DNA of 64,000 nt from Gossypium raimondii (Eukaryota > Streptophyta > Magnoliopsida > Malvales > Malvaceae): NCBI RefSeq assembly GCF_025698545.1, contig NC_068575.1:56677980-56741979 (forward strand), read 5' to 3'. Made by a program: the position numbers and the translations under genes. Positions 35,665-46,999 of the stretch are shown here, piece after piece. The notes below the pieces were generated by a model, which did not search any database, had not been told where the DNA came from, and saw nothing but the letters and a program-made list of their open reading frames with translations. The stretch's first letter is position 1, and the number at the start of each line of letters is the position of its first letter.

Positions 35665-36145
35665 CTATTGGTCTCCTTGACATAGCCCCTTAGTTGGACG
35701 AAACACCTCTCCCGCTTTCCTATTAATAATTATTGTATAGGATATTGTAGAAATGCATTGCATAATGAAGTCGATCCACTTATCATTAAAACCAATTTTC
35801 GACATGATCCTTCTAGGAAAACTCCATTCAACATGGTCATAGGCTTTACTCATATCCAACTTTAGAGCCAAAAAACCCTTTCGACCTATCCTTTTTTTTA
35901 AAAGTGTGTAAAATCTCATTGGCACGCAGTACATTATCAATTATCAAATGCCCAGGAACAAACGCACTTTGCGCTTCATCAATACAAAGATCCAAAACTT
36001 TTTGAAGCTTATTAGCAATAGTCTTAAATATCATTTTATAAATAATTGTACATAGGCTTATAGGACAGAAGTTTGTTAAATTTGTCGAGTGGGAAATCTT
36101 CGGGATCAATACAATATTTGTAATACTAATGGGTTCCAAAGACAT
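35665..36145 (-). pseudogene. LINE reverse transcriptase core, broken
   Basis: Two overlapping minus-strand frames carry adjacent parts of the reverse transcriptase: ITNIVLIPKI and NFCPISLCTIIYKM in the upstream one, and LALKLDMSKAYDHVEWSF with ISYTIIINRKAGEVF and KGLCQGDQ in the downstream one. The switch of frame near 35.87 kb shows a frameshift. The YxDD box would lie farther downstream, where the reading frame is no longer clear. Confidence 0.8.
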
Positions 36146-38222
36146 ACCTCAATTTAGAATTTCCAAACAGTAAGAGACGACGTCCTGTCTTAAAATATGC
36201 CAAAACTTTTGGAAAAACAGTGTCGAGTATCCATCTGCTCCCGATGCCTTTGTTGGGCCTATTCCTTTTAGTGTCATTTATAATTCCTCCTTATATTTTG
36301 CAGTCAACATCCTATTCATGCTTTCAGTAATACACCTCTTCACTCCCAAAAGAATATGATCCGGGTTTTCAGTACCTTTCGTGGAAAAAAGTTCCTAAAA
36401 ATAATTTTGTGCAATCTCCTTCATCGCTCCACCCTCCGAAGCCGCCTTACCATCTTTATCTTGCAAACTACGAACTTTATTCGTCGACATTAAGAAGCAA
36501 AGTTATGAAAAAACGCCGTATTTCTATCCCCATTTTGTAACTAATTTGCACCTACCCTTTGTTCCCAATAAAACTCTTCTTTCTCAATTTCCGAATTAAG
36601 ATGTAGCTTGACTTCCAATAATTCCGCAAGCGTTTCCTCGTCCCTCTCCTAATTGTTTAAATATCTATCTACCTCATGAGGTCTTGTATAGGCCCCCTCA
36701 TTTCGTTCGGACTTTCCTCTCCCAATCTTTCAAACCCCTTTGCAATATAATTAGTTTCTCCATTGCATTACCCGAACTTGCCTCTTATAATCTTCAGACT
36801 TTTTTTTCACAAGTTTCCTCTAAAATCCACCAAGCCTCAAAATGAAAAATTTTCTTTATTCGCCTTACATCTTCCTAAATTGTTTGAATATATAAGGAAC
36901 AATGATTCGAGAAAGAGTGAGGTAAATGACTAACTATAAAATCAGGGAACAAAGCCATCCATTCAGCGTTAGCAACACCTCTGTCAAGCATACAATATTC
37001 CAACATAAACAAGACCTTGGATATCCAACATCCACTAAAGAATATTCCATAAGCACCATGTGAAACTCATCCATACGTTTCTCTTCCCTTGGTACTCCTC
37101 TTTTTTTCATAAGCATACAATATTTCTTAAAGCCCCCCAAACCATCTAGGGATAATTTTGATCCCTTCCTAATTGCCTCAAGAGATTCCACGTTTCCTCT
37201 ATATTACAAATATTGACTGTCCCATAAAAACCTGTCATCCTCCATTCAGGACTTTCCCCATCTTCTTTAATGATTACATCAATATGATTCTTTGAATAGT
37301 TTCAAAGTTGAACCATGGTGCCTTCTTTCCAAGCTAAACATAGACCCCCTTACGTTCCTTCAGCTGAAAACACAATACCATTTTGAAACCCACATCTTTT
37401 ATGCAACTTTTCCATTCGAGACAATTTAACTTCATCTCCATGAATAAGACAATTTAGGAACAATATTTCTTCAACATATGTTTAAGCTTTCTAATATCCC
37501 GCGGGTTCTCCAGTCCGCGGACATTCTAGCTTGAGAGTTTCATTGCTCTCGGTCGGCTTGCCTATTGGCAGTCGCCGGTCTTTTTTTGTACTTGAGTGAT
37601 TTGCTCATTAATAGACCTTAACGAATCTGCAGAAACAGAAACACTAGCGAATCTGCAAAAACAGAAACGCTAAAATCCATATTTTCAAACCTGGGCTTTT
37701 TCTTCCCATCCCCACTTTCTATCAAACTATCTTCTATATCCTTCACCATATCGGCCAGATCCATCCCATTAAAGGATCCCGCCTTAACATTATTAGCTTG
37801 ATTTTTGAATCTTTCCAAATTAAATCCCAATATTGATTTCCCCAACTCTCTACTCATCACATCTCTTGAATTCCACCCCATATCACACTTTCCCCAATTT
37901 GCATTTCTTCCTTACAGAACCGAACATTATTCACTGTTGTAGCTCTTCTTGTTGACGGCCTCAAAGACAAGCCCCAACCCATATCCATTTCTTTCATACC
38001 TTAAGTCTGATTAAATAAAAATTATCTCCATGACCTAATATCACATAGAAAGCAAAAAAAGGTTAATGTTTCTTACCGAAATTGAGCAAAGTTTTAGATC
38101 ACTATAAATTCATTAGAGTATTATAGTGGCAAGATCGTCCTAAAATTAACTCTGTGTAAAAGGTCTGTTCCAATTCTTCAACAAAGTCGCGCCAAAAATC
38201 TACAGGAGAATTAGAAGCCACA

Positions 38223-40400
38223 ATGACAAAACGCCGAATCTCTAATTCTGAATCAGAAGAAAGTGGAAGTGTAAGCGAAGAAGAAGAAGATGATGATAAT
38301 GAAGTAATCCTCAAGCAAGAACAACAAGGTATATCCGAATACGAGAAGCAGAGACTAGCGAGAATTGCAGAGAACAGAGCCAGAATGGAGGCTTTGGGTC
38401 TGCCCAAAATTGCCTCTTCTTTGATGGGTTTGTCGCCAAATACAAGTCGGACTTCGAGCAAGATTAAAGGGAAACGCAAGGTCATTGATGACGATGAAGA
38501 TTACAGGCCCAATGATAACGAGGACGACCACGACGAAGACGATGATGATAAACTTGATGGTGATGATGAGGAGGAGTTTCCGGGTAGTAAAACGCCTCAA
38601 ACTCAGTCTCGTAAAAAGAAGGTGGGTACTCGGCTACAATTTAGCCCTTTTTTTGGTAAAATAGCTCACAGAAACGAATCGTTTAAGGAGCCCTAAATAA
38701 GATGATAAATTTGATTACTTTATAGTGTAGCTCTTCCCTCGAGCCATCTGGTTATAGTTTAGCTTATACTTGAATTGATTCTCTCTTTTCCAGATGAAAA
38801 ATAAAGGCTCAAGATCTAAGAAGAAAGCTTCTGTTCAAAAACATTTGAGTAGTTCAGATTTCATTGACGATGGTGATGATGAATTAATGAAGGTCAGTTT
38901 CGGTGACAGTACGGAGCAAATGCTGTTTCCATTTCTAGGTTTTTGACTTGTTTGAGTTTGGCAACGCGGAACTTCGTCTCGTATAAGTATCTGGTTTTAC
39001 TGCGAGACTAAACTTTTGTGATACATTTTCAGGCAATTGCTCTGTCCCTTAAAGATTCTGGAGAAGTTTTAGGTGCTGTACCTACAGTTGTGCAAGATGC
39101 TACTTTCACTGAAAGCAAGGGGAATGCTCGATCGAAGAGGAAAAAATCGGTTTGTTCTGTTTCATAATTAATGTGTGGATTTAAAGGATTGACACTATTT
39201 GCTTCCCCTAACTCAGTTTGCGTTCACTCGGTTTCTTTTCATATGTGGATCACAGTTCACCAGCCGCATGCAGATGACTGAGGATGAAATGGTCGTGCAC
39301 TTCTTTCACTTTGATGGTAATTTTTTACGCTACTTTCATTTTGCTCTCTATCTCCTTGTCATGGATGTGCATCAACAAAGTAAGCTTATTACTATAGAAA
39401 GCTTTGAAACTAGGAACTATGTGAGTTTTGCATTAGCATTGCTGTTGCGAAAGAATCTCCTAGCGGAGGGTTGCCTCTCATTTGAGATGCTATAAGATGT
39501 TGTGTGCGTTGTTGTTGCATCACAAGGATCTGTTCTATCACAAGAACAGCTATTATTTAACATATAATGGCACCTGAGAAGAAATTAATGCCGAATGCTA
39601 TGGTAACAGCAGTTAGCTAAGTAATAGTAGGACTTTTGGTCCATTGCTTACATTGCATGTTTTGGTTCGGTCAAATTAGAACCAGAAACCCAATGTTGAA
39701 CACATCCGATCTATATAATGCTATGCCCGTTATTGGTATTATCTCACCATTCTTGAGTATGTTTTTTTGGTCACTGATCAAAAGCATTGTTGGCTATCAG
39801 AAGCTGGAAAAGGAAGCATTTCTATGAGAGATTTACGAAGAGTAGCTATTGCACATGATTTTATGTGGACAGATAAGGAGTTGGCTGAGATGATCCAATG
39901 CTTTGATACCGATGGCGATGGGAAGGTCAGTACATTCTTTTAGTTAGTAATCTTCTTTTTCCCATTGTATGAAAGTATTTACACGATGGATATGAGTAAA
40001 TATTCAATGAGTCCTGTAAGCAGTGAATTATAGGTATTATGTGAATAAAATTAGAAACCAAACCTAGTGTTTGGTTTGGAAAGATCGATTTGATTTGAAA
40101 TTTTTAATTTGGATTTGATTTATAAGGTAAATGGGAAGAATGAAATGCTTATATTATGAATAGATTCAATATGATATATATATTTAAAAAGTATAAAAAC
40201 ATGGATTTACGAAATATTTAGAATTATGGATAGATTAAATGGGATTCATAAGCATGTGATGGATAATGCATGACTTCAAAATGTATACGAGTTTAAGAAT
40301 TTACTTACCTTTCTCACTGGTGGCATTGCAGCTAAATCTTGATGATTTCCGGAAAATTGTCAGCAGGTGTAACATGTTACGAACATCTGACAATTCTTAA
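38223..40400 (+). CDS. Acidic UIM and EF-hand calcium-binding protein, 6 exons
   Basis: Exons 38223-38621, 38794-38892, 39033-39149, 39256-39316, 39801-39925 and 40332-40400 join in phase to 289 aa. Residues 1-135 are strongly acidic and Lys/Ser-rich (runs of D and E), suggesting a nuclear or chromatin-type disordered region. Exons 2 and 3 together form DDELMKAIALSLKDSGE at about 162-178, which fits the ubiquitin-interacting motif. The C-terminus carries an EF-hand pair. The first loop (DEAGKGSISMRD) is degenerate. The second (DTDGDGKLNLDD) has the canonical D-x-D-x-D-G pattern but ends in D instead of E. From memory it corresponds to plant EF-hand proteins of the At1g64850 type. The function is not established. 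It starts only 139 bp after the LINE, which therefore sits in its promoter. Confidence 0.85.
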
Positions 40401-40948
40401 ATAGGATTCAAGCTTATTCTGTTATAAGATGTACCTTTTGTGAATAGATTAGAATCTTGTAATCAAGACTCGGTGCTCCTTCCTTTTATTCTACAAGTTA
40501 AATGCTTCCAACTACAAATGTACAAATTTCAGCTATATATAATTTGATGAAAAGTTGGATACACTTTTTCTATGAGCCCGTCAATGCAAAAGAACTATCA
40601 TTAATAGATTTCGCAAAGAAATGAATGTCAAGCACATGCATTTGATTATTCCCAAAATTCATGGATTAAATGCCGTTCCGAGATTGTTCACAGCAATAAT
40701 GAAATCCATTCCAATGGTTGTCACTTGAAAGTTGTACTGTCAATGCACGGTAATACAATGAACCATAGTTGCTTCTTACCCGTCACACATTGGCTTTGTT
40801 TTTTGTGCATTCATGAAGACCAGTAAGTAATATATTTAACAAGAGCTACATACAACCCATCAATATACATTTGTTTATCCACTTTTCTTCATTTCATTTT
40901 TCTAGCAGTCGCGAGATGTGTCAAAGGAGGAAAGGATAAACTTGGCGG

Positions 40949-43410
40949 TCATGTTGTTTTCAAGATGTACCCCAAAATGATGCCAACCAAGCCAACCAAG
41001 CCAACAAGAATTACATACATGAATGGAATACCACCATTACCTCTTTTGGATTCACGTCTCAAGAGGTCCTGCAAATTAAATTTCAATGTAAGGTTGCATA
41101 AAACTACAAATGTCAACCAGTGGGGACCATATTGATGCTAGAATTATACAGGGATAACAAACTACTATCAGCATCCTCTCTCTATTATTATTCTTTAAAA
41201 TCTCATTTCCTTCTAAACTATCTATGAACCTCTATAGAAGCTCATTTTCATTCTACGTTTCAACCTAAAGAGAAAGATAAGTTATTGACAACTGGAAAGT
41301 GATTGCAGATGATTGATAATGCACGGTATATAGCTAGCATATTAGCAACTTGGAACTTTTGTTATGAGTTGGAACCCTGAATATTTAATTCCAAAATACA
41401 CTCAATAAACTCGTAGAAAATATGGAGTAACTTTACCAGTTCTTGCTGCAGCCTCTTATTTTGCTGAATGGCAGAGTTTTTCTCCTCAGTCAGCTTGAAA
41501 ATGAGAGACTTTGCCTGCAATTAGAAGTATTGCCACAATCTTTTAAGGCTTTCCTTTTCCCTTTTTTGGTAATTGCAAGTTTCGCCAGAAGGAGCTTTCC
41601 CTCTGGCATTCAACCATTCAAGACTTTTCATTCTTCAAGAGGATAGTTCTTTTAACATATCTCAATTAGACTACTATCACATTAAATCATATATGTAAAA
41701 GAGTTATTTATTCATTAACCTGAAGAAAAATATAGCATTTATTATCTGACAAGGTATAATGCCACATTTAAAGCAGATCCATGTTAGATCCTTCTTTATT
41801 TCTGACATCAAGATGATCTGAAAAACCAACAGCAGAAGTTGAATTTCAAAATGTGACCCCAGCACTAGTGTTCAGCTTAAACGACCAAACCAAGATTTTA
41901 AAGGAGGTTGTCAGCATCCCTAGGCGTGTACTAGTGTATCCCAGCATTGGAATCAAGTAAACGATGCCATGGTACTCTGAGAATTTTTTAAGTTTTGGTT
42001 GATGATGGATTGAAATTTCCACCAAAAGATGCATCATATCGATATCATCAATGTATTCTTCAACTTGTAATATGTGACAAATTAATCAAGCATTTTCCTA
42101 AATTAACCAATTATGGAACTGAAGTCAACCATATGCAAATATAAAGAACTACTATAATGTATGCATTAACTCCATTGGTTTAGATATAACCTAAAAACAT
42201 GGCTTACAGAAGCCCATAAAATTTCAATGCCAGAGCTAAAAGTACGAATAACAGAACGAGAGAGAGAAGTTACATCATCTGAGTTGTCTTGATGTTTATG
42301 CTGCTCAAGACGAGTTCTTGACACCTGCAGGCACAATTGTATAGCCAATACACAACTCATTAGTATATCAGTGCAGCACACTGATCAAAACTAAAACCCT
42401 ATTCAATGTCAAACACAAGAGACACGGAAAACTCACAGATTCTGCAGCATTCAAGCTACCATTGTCCGAGACAGAAGCCCTAGGTGACAAGCCTTCCTCA
42501 GATCCTTCCCGAACAGGGGAAGGCGGCCTAGGAGCGGCAACATAAATAACCCTCAACTTGCACTCCTCAACATGATGTTCGGATTCTTTGTTAAACTAAC
42601 ATATTCAAAAGCAAACAGTTAGGAAACAAAAACCCACCTTTTTTCAAATCAGATCTAACAGACTACAATACTTACCATCTCTGAAGTTATATCCTTTGCT
42701 GTAGCTCCAGGACTAGCAACCACACTCTGAAGTAAAAATTTATCATTGCATTGCATATCAGGAGGTGCTTCCTTTTGAGCTTGCATTATAACTGACTCCA
42801 TAAATAAAAACAATAAGTAACTACTTAAAAAAGTAATTATAAAGTTGCAAATAAAGCTATGGTTGCCATGAAATTCAACTAAACATTAAAAAAGAAACAT
42901 GATTAACTAAAATAAGGATAGCTAAGTCCAAATTTTGTGCCAGAGAGGGACAAGGAGAGAGACCAATAACGTTGCACGTAGACCTAGGTAATACAACTCC
43001 AGTGTTAGGCCTTACACAGTACTTCTTTGGATTTGTCGTTTTCACCTGCAAAACACACACACGCACATCCTAAGTAAAAAAATTTCTTTCTTTTCTTTTA
43101 CCAGAAATGTTTGAGGAAAAAGTAGTAACTGAAACACGAGATTTCAGAAGTACCTTAAAAGCCACATAATTGTCGGTCTTGTTGGATAAGTTTAGAGAAC
43201 ATGAGATCTGCTTTCGCAATTCAACTAATTCAGTAACAAGAAATGTTAATGATTAGAAAACAGTTGAAAATGGAACTTATATCCATGAAGAAATGGATCT
43301 GGAAAGCTACGCTAAACTGTAAATTCTTTAAACAGGAAAGAGTTTGGGAGATGCTTACAGGGAAATTGGAGCTCTTGAGGCTCGATGCTGAGAAGTTCAC
43401 CGGTACTCAT
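40949..43410 (-). CDS. VAP27/VAP2-type MSP-domain membrane-contact protein, 8 exons
   Basis: Plant homologue of VAMP-associated proteins, an ER tail-anchored protein that recruits partners at membrane contact sites through its MSP domain. Exons run 43410-43359, 43224-43154, 43045-42964, 42791-42676, 42595-42437, 42324-42274, 41514-41437 and 41068-40949, giving 242 aa. The MSP domain spans about residues 1-125 with SIEPQELQFPFELRKQISC, NLSNKTDNYVAFKVKTTNPK and KYCVRPNTGVVLPR. A Pro/Ser-rich linker follows (APRPPSPVREGSEEGLSPRA). Next is a short coiled coil (LIFKLTEEKNSAIQQNKRLQQEL). A C-terminal transmembrane anchor (GGIPFMYVILVGLVGLVGII) ends the protein. The family-typical K-T-T-N-P-K-x-Y-C-V-R-P core is complete. 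The gene looks whole. Confidence 0.9.
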
Positions 43411-43539
43411 CGTGATTGGATCAGTGACAGGAGACCACCAGAGATATAATTGAGGGAGGCTTCTATGAAGTTTTTAAAAGGGCACAAGATTCTGGTTTCC
43501 GGCGAAGGCAGAATTATGACAATGATGACCGGTCTTCGA

Positions 43540-43562
43540 GCGACAGAGAGAGAGAGAGAGAG
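43540..43562. repeat. GA microsatellite in VAP leader
   Basis: GAGAGA run about 130 bases upstream of the VAP start codon, in the probable 5' leader of that minus-strand gene. Confidence 0.75.
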
Positions 43563-43735
43563 CTGAAAAGCAAGCGCGTGCGATAATGATGTTTGTCTTA
43601 CTCTTTTGACTGCGGTTGTTTCCCGTTCCCTATTTTACAGTATCATGCGGTTCCTTTTAGGGCTATAATTGTCTATTCGTCTCCCCATAATGATTTGGAC
43701 TTTCCAATAAAAAGCATTCACAATAGAGGTGTCCG

Positions 43736-44143
43736 TGGGCCGGGCGGTTTGGCCCGACTCGACCTGACGACCTGTCTAAAATATTGGAGGGTTCGGGTAA
43801 AAATATAGGCCTGAAATATGGGTTTGGGCAAAAAAATGAGGCGCATTTTGGGCACTACTTTTTTAGCCCGAGCCCGGCCCGACCCGACCTGAATATAATA
43901 AATAAATATTTTTTAATTTTAAAATATTTTTTTATTTTTTATTTTTTAAATAAATTTTTGGTGTTTATTAAAAAAATAGGCCTGGCCGGGCCGGGCTCAG
44001 GCTTAGGAATTTTTTTCCGGGCCGGGACTGGACAAAAATTCAGGCCCATATTTCGGGCCGGGCCGGTCTCGGGCCTAGGTCACGGGCTGAAATTTTTTTT
44101 GAACCCGGCCCGAACTCGGCCTGGCCCGGCCCATAGACACCTC
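43736..44143. mobile_element. TA-flanked GC-armed foldback element, copy B
   Basis: 408-bp relative of the element at 19134-19590 with ends GAGGTGTCCGTGGGCCGGGC and (reverse complement) GAGGTGTCTATGGGCCGGGC, TA on both sides, GC-rich arms and an AT-rich centre. It is in the same orientation by internal order (TAAAAATATAGGCC on the left). It lies about 325 bp upstream of the VAP start codon. The 120-codon frame across it is a by-product of its base composition. Confidence 0.8.
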
Positions 44144-44145
44144 TA

Positions 44146-46390
44146 ATTCACAACCAGGGAAACCAAATTATTTTTCCCCTTAAATGCTAAAAAATTCATT
44201 TGAAAAATAATAAGAAACAAATTAAGTTTTTTTTTTAAATTAGTAATCCATCGAAGGTTTGTTTGGACAGTAAAGAGTAATCGATTGAAACTGTAATTAT
44301 TAGGATAGTAATTACATTATCTTATAATTACAAAGATTTGTACTTAATTATTTTAGTGCATATTTGTTGAGTTATTCCTCCTTGATATTTAATATTTGTT
44401 CGTTATCATTATCTATTGATCTTTGACCGAGTTATTCTAAATTTGAATATTTATCAGTAAGATAATCAATATCTCCTTCTTTCGTTTGCTTTTCAAGTAT
44501 GGATATCTTAATTTCACCTATAATTAAAGTTAAAAATATGTAACATACTAATACGATCCAACATTATTTTTTATGCTATACTAAGATGAAGTTATTAATA
44601 TGAAAAAAAATTTAGAACGACAAATGTCTTCTCAATAATATTTAGAAGCTTTGAATGTCACAAATTAAAGAATTCGCAAGTTATGATGCTTGTGTTTGTC
44701 ATTCTCCCAGATGGCATCTAGGATGCAAAAAATATTTTGTATTTGCATAATTAGCATGGATCTGATAATATTTGGGTTCACAATCCATATAATATGTAGA
44801 TAAAATTTATATAAACTTAATTTGGAGAAAAACTTATGTTAAACCATATCCTTTATATAATCATAAGTTAATATGTTAAACCATATCCTTTATATAATCA
44901 TAAGTTAAAGTAAAAGTAATATAAAAGTTATAATATATAACTTTTATAAATAATATAATTTTTCATAACTTTATAAAGTTTTTTATAAATAATTTACAAC
45001 AAAAACTATAACATTTTTATAAATAAATATATTATTTTTATAACATATGACATTGACACATAAATAAGTTATGTCCATACTTTTTAGCCATGAATTTTTA
45101 TAAATAAATATATTATTGATGATGCGTGAGGTAAACAAGAGAAATTGGAAAGTGTAATTGGGGTACTTCACTTACAGCTAATTCGGTGGGACTATCAATT
45201 TCAATAGTTACCTAAACATGCCACCCTTTTATAATTATAAGCAATTACACCCTAATCCAATTACTAAATGATTTTTCAAACATTACTTAAGTTTTTTAAA
45301 TTAAATTTTTAAGTTATTTTACAAAAATAAATTATCAACATTAAACCAAAAATTATAAATGACTGTAGAAGATAAAAAATTAATTTTTGAAAGATTCTAA
45401 AAAAATAAAGTTTTATGTAAGGAAATTTTTGGTACACTGTCAATAGAATTTTAGACTCTACAAGAAAAATCAAAAGGTTGACAAGTGTATTATAAATATA
45501 GTAAAATATTAAAAATACATTATTACTTTCCCAGATATTCACCCTTTATGAAACGTAAAGTTAAGAATTTTCTAAAAGAATATGAAAAAGATGTAAGATT
45601 TTTATTAAAATCTATAAAAAGAAATTTCAAGAAAAACTAAAAGAATCTTTAAAAACTCAAATAAAAATTCAAAAACTTTTGAAAGATTCTAAAATTATAA
45701 AGGTTTATAAAAAATCAAGCACGATAAGATTTTTTTTAATTATTAAAACTTATGAAAATTTCCACAAATTTCAAAATAAAATTAAAAATGTTTAAAGAAT
45801 TCTAGAATTATTGAATGTAAGCTTTTAGAAATAAAAAAAATCAATCAATAAATTTAATATAAAAGTATTTACATTTACTTAAATCTCTATAAAAAAGTAC
45901 TCATTCAATTATGGAATAAAGAAAACTAAAATTTTTAATAATGAATATAGCTAATATCTAAAAGTAAAAAGTGTTTTTAGAATACAATTGTAACATTGAA
46001 TTTATACATTTTTTTTTTGAATAATTTCATTATAAATTTTGATTATATTTATTTTTTTTGACACAATACTTAGATCTACCCATAACCCCCACCCAACCCA
46101 TAAACAGAAGAACAATGCACTTCAGCGCACTCGACCTTATGTCCTCCTGCATTAGCAACAATGCTCATACCAATCGAGCTAAGACTCAATCGGCTTAATT
46201 GAATTTATTTTAATTTTTTATCAGCGTTTGAAAGATTACTATGTGGATAACTTGATCCGTTGTAATTTGATATGTCAAATTAGGCTCTCTAGAACACTTA
46301 ATGAGTTTGTTCTCAAGCAATTTATAAATCTTTTCTATATATTCTTGTTGATTTTTAGTTTTTAGTATTAATGATCATGTTTATTTAATT
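44146..46390. other. AT-rich intergenic DNA
   Basis: Long, extremely AT-rich stretch without a supported gene. It includes a 37-bp direct repeat (44836-44908). No RNA gene or coding family is visible. Confidence 0.4.
44836..44908. repeat. Tandem duplication of a 37-bp unit
   Basis: Two head-to-tail, nearly identical copies of ATGTTAAACCATATCCTTTA followed by TATAATCATAAGTTAA. Probably a recent slippage or small tandem duplication. Confidence 0.9.
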
Positions 46391-46393
46391 TTA

Positions 46394-46996
46394 GGGTCTG
46401 TTTGATTGACGGAATTAATTTTCCGGAAAATCATTTCCAACTTTTCCAGCGTTTGATTGGCGGAAACATTTTCCATTTGGAAAATAAACTCCAAAACAAG
46501 GGAAAATGGGTTACATTTTAGGGAAAATGTCTTACCCTTTCAATTTTCGTAAGGCATTTTCTGTGCTCTCCTCTCTATCGCCTCCTTCATTCCTTCCTTC
46601 ATTTCCTAGAAAAACCGCTTACATTTATCGATTTTCCAAGAACTTGTTTTTTAATTATTCGATACTTGTTTTTTAACACAATTACAAATAATTTATTTGA
46701 TATTAGTTTTTTCAATTTATAACGATTAATATTGTAGCTTAATAATTGAGTATTATTATAAATAAATCATTGCAATATATGTAAAATAATTTAAAATATA
46801 AAAATTATTAATATATATTAATATATGTAAAACAACTTTTTCAAAATATATTTTAAAAATCATAAGCAATGAAAAATATTTTACATGATTCAATCAAACA
46901 CCGAAAATAATTTCCAGTAAATAATTTTACAGAAAAGTAAAACATTTTCCAGAAATTATTTTACGGAAAATATTTTACTGGCAATCAAACAGATCC
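46394..46996. mobile_element. Tourist-like (PIF/Harbinger) MITE
   Basis: 603-bp element with terminal inverted repeats GGGTCTGTTTGATTG (left) and GGATCTGTTTGATTG (reverse complement of the right end), and a TTA target duplication (46391-46393 and 46997-46999). The sub-terminal zones repeat TTTTCCGGAAAAT-like palindromes. No coding capacity. TSD and terminal G-rich start fit PIF/Harbinger. Confidence 0.82.
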
Positions 46997-46999
46997 TTA

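Larger units (their letters stand above)
30781..38084 (-). mobile_element. L1-type LINE, near full length, interrupted by solo LTR 3
   Basis: Non-LTR retrotransposon on the minus strand. In transcript order the parts are as follows. A 5' region with an ORF1-like frame lies near 37.98-37.62 kb. The endonuclease start (NVRGLENPRDIRKLK) is near 37.53 kb and its body extends to about 36.9 kb. Reverse transcriptase follows, with NFCPISLC and DEAQSAFVPGHLIIDNVL at 36.1-35.95 kb, LALKLDMSKAYDHVEW at 35.86 kb, KGLCQGDQ near 35.67 kb, and the thumb/connection GGKEVFIISILQAI near 35.2 kb. An RNase H domain (LNFDAAY) lies near 31.5 kb. AGCAAAGTTT occurs at 30771-30780 and 38085-38094, a 10-bp putative target duplication, and the 3' end abuts an A-rich tail (T-rich on the plus strand, 30782-30787). 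Coding frames are interrupted several times, so it is dead. Without the inserted LTR it is about 4.8 kb. Confidence 0.85.

Noticed and set aside
41775-41835. Possible extra exon of the VAP gene
   Set aside because: Every reading either meets a stop or breaks the phase. The flanking exons 42324-42274 and 41514-41437 already join in phase to the expected coiled-coil segment.
43784-44146. 120-codon frame with GP-rich C-terminus
   Set aside because: It spans the GC-rich arms of the foldback element; base composition explains the Gly/Pro/Ala/Arg content.
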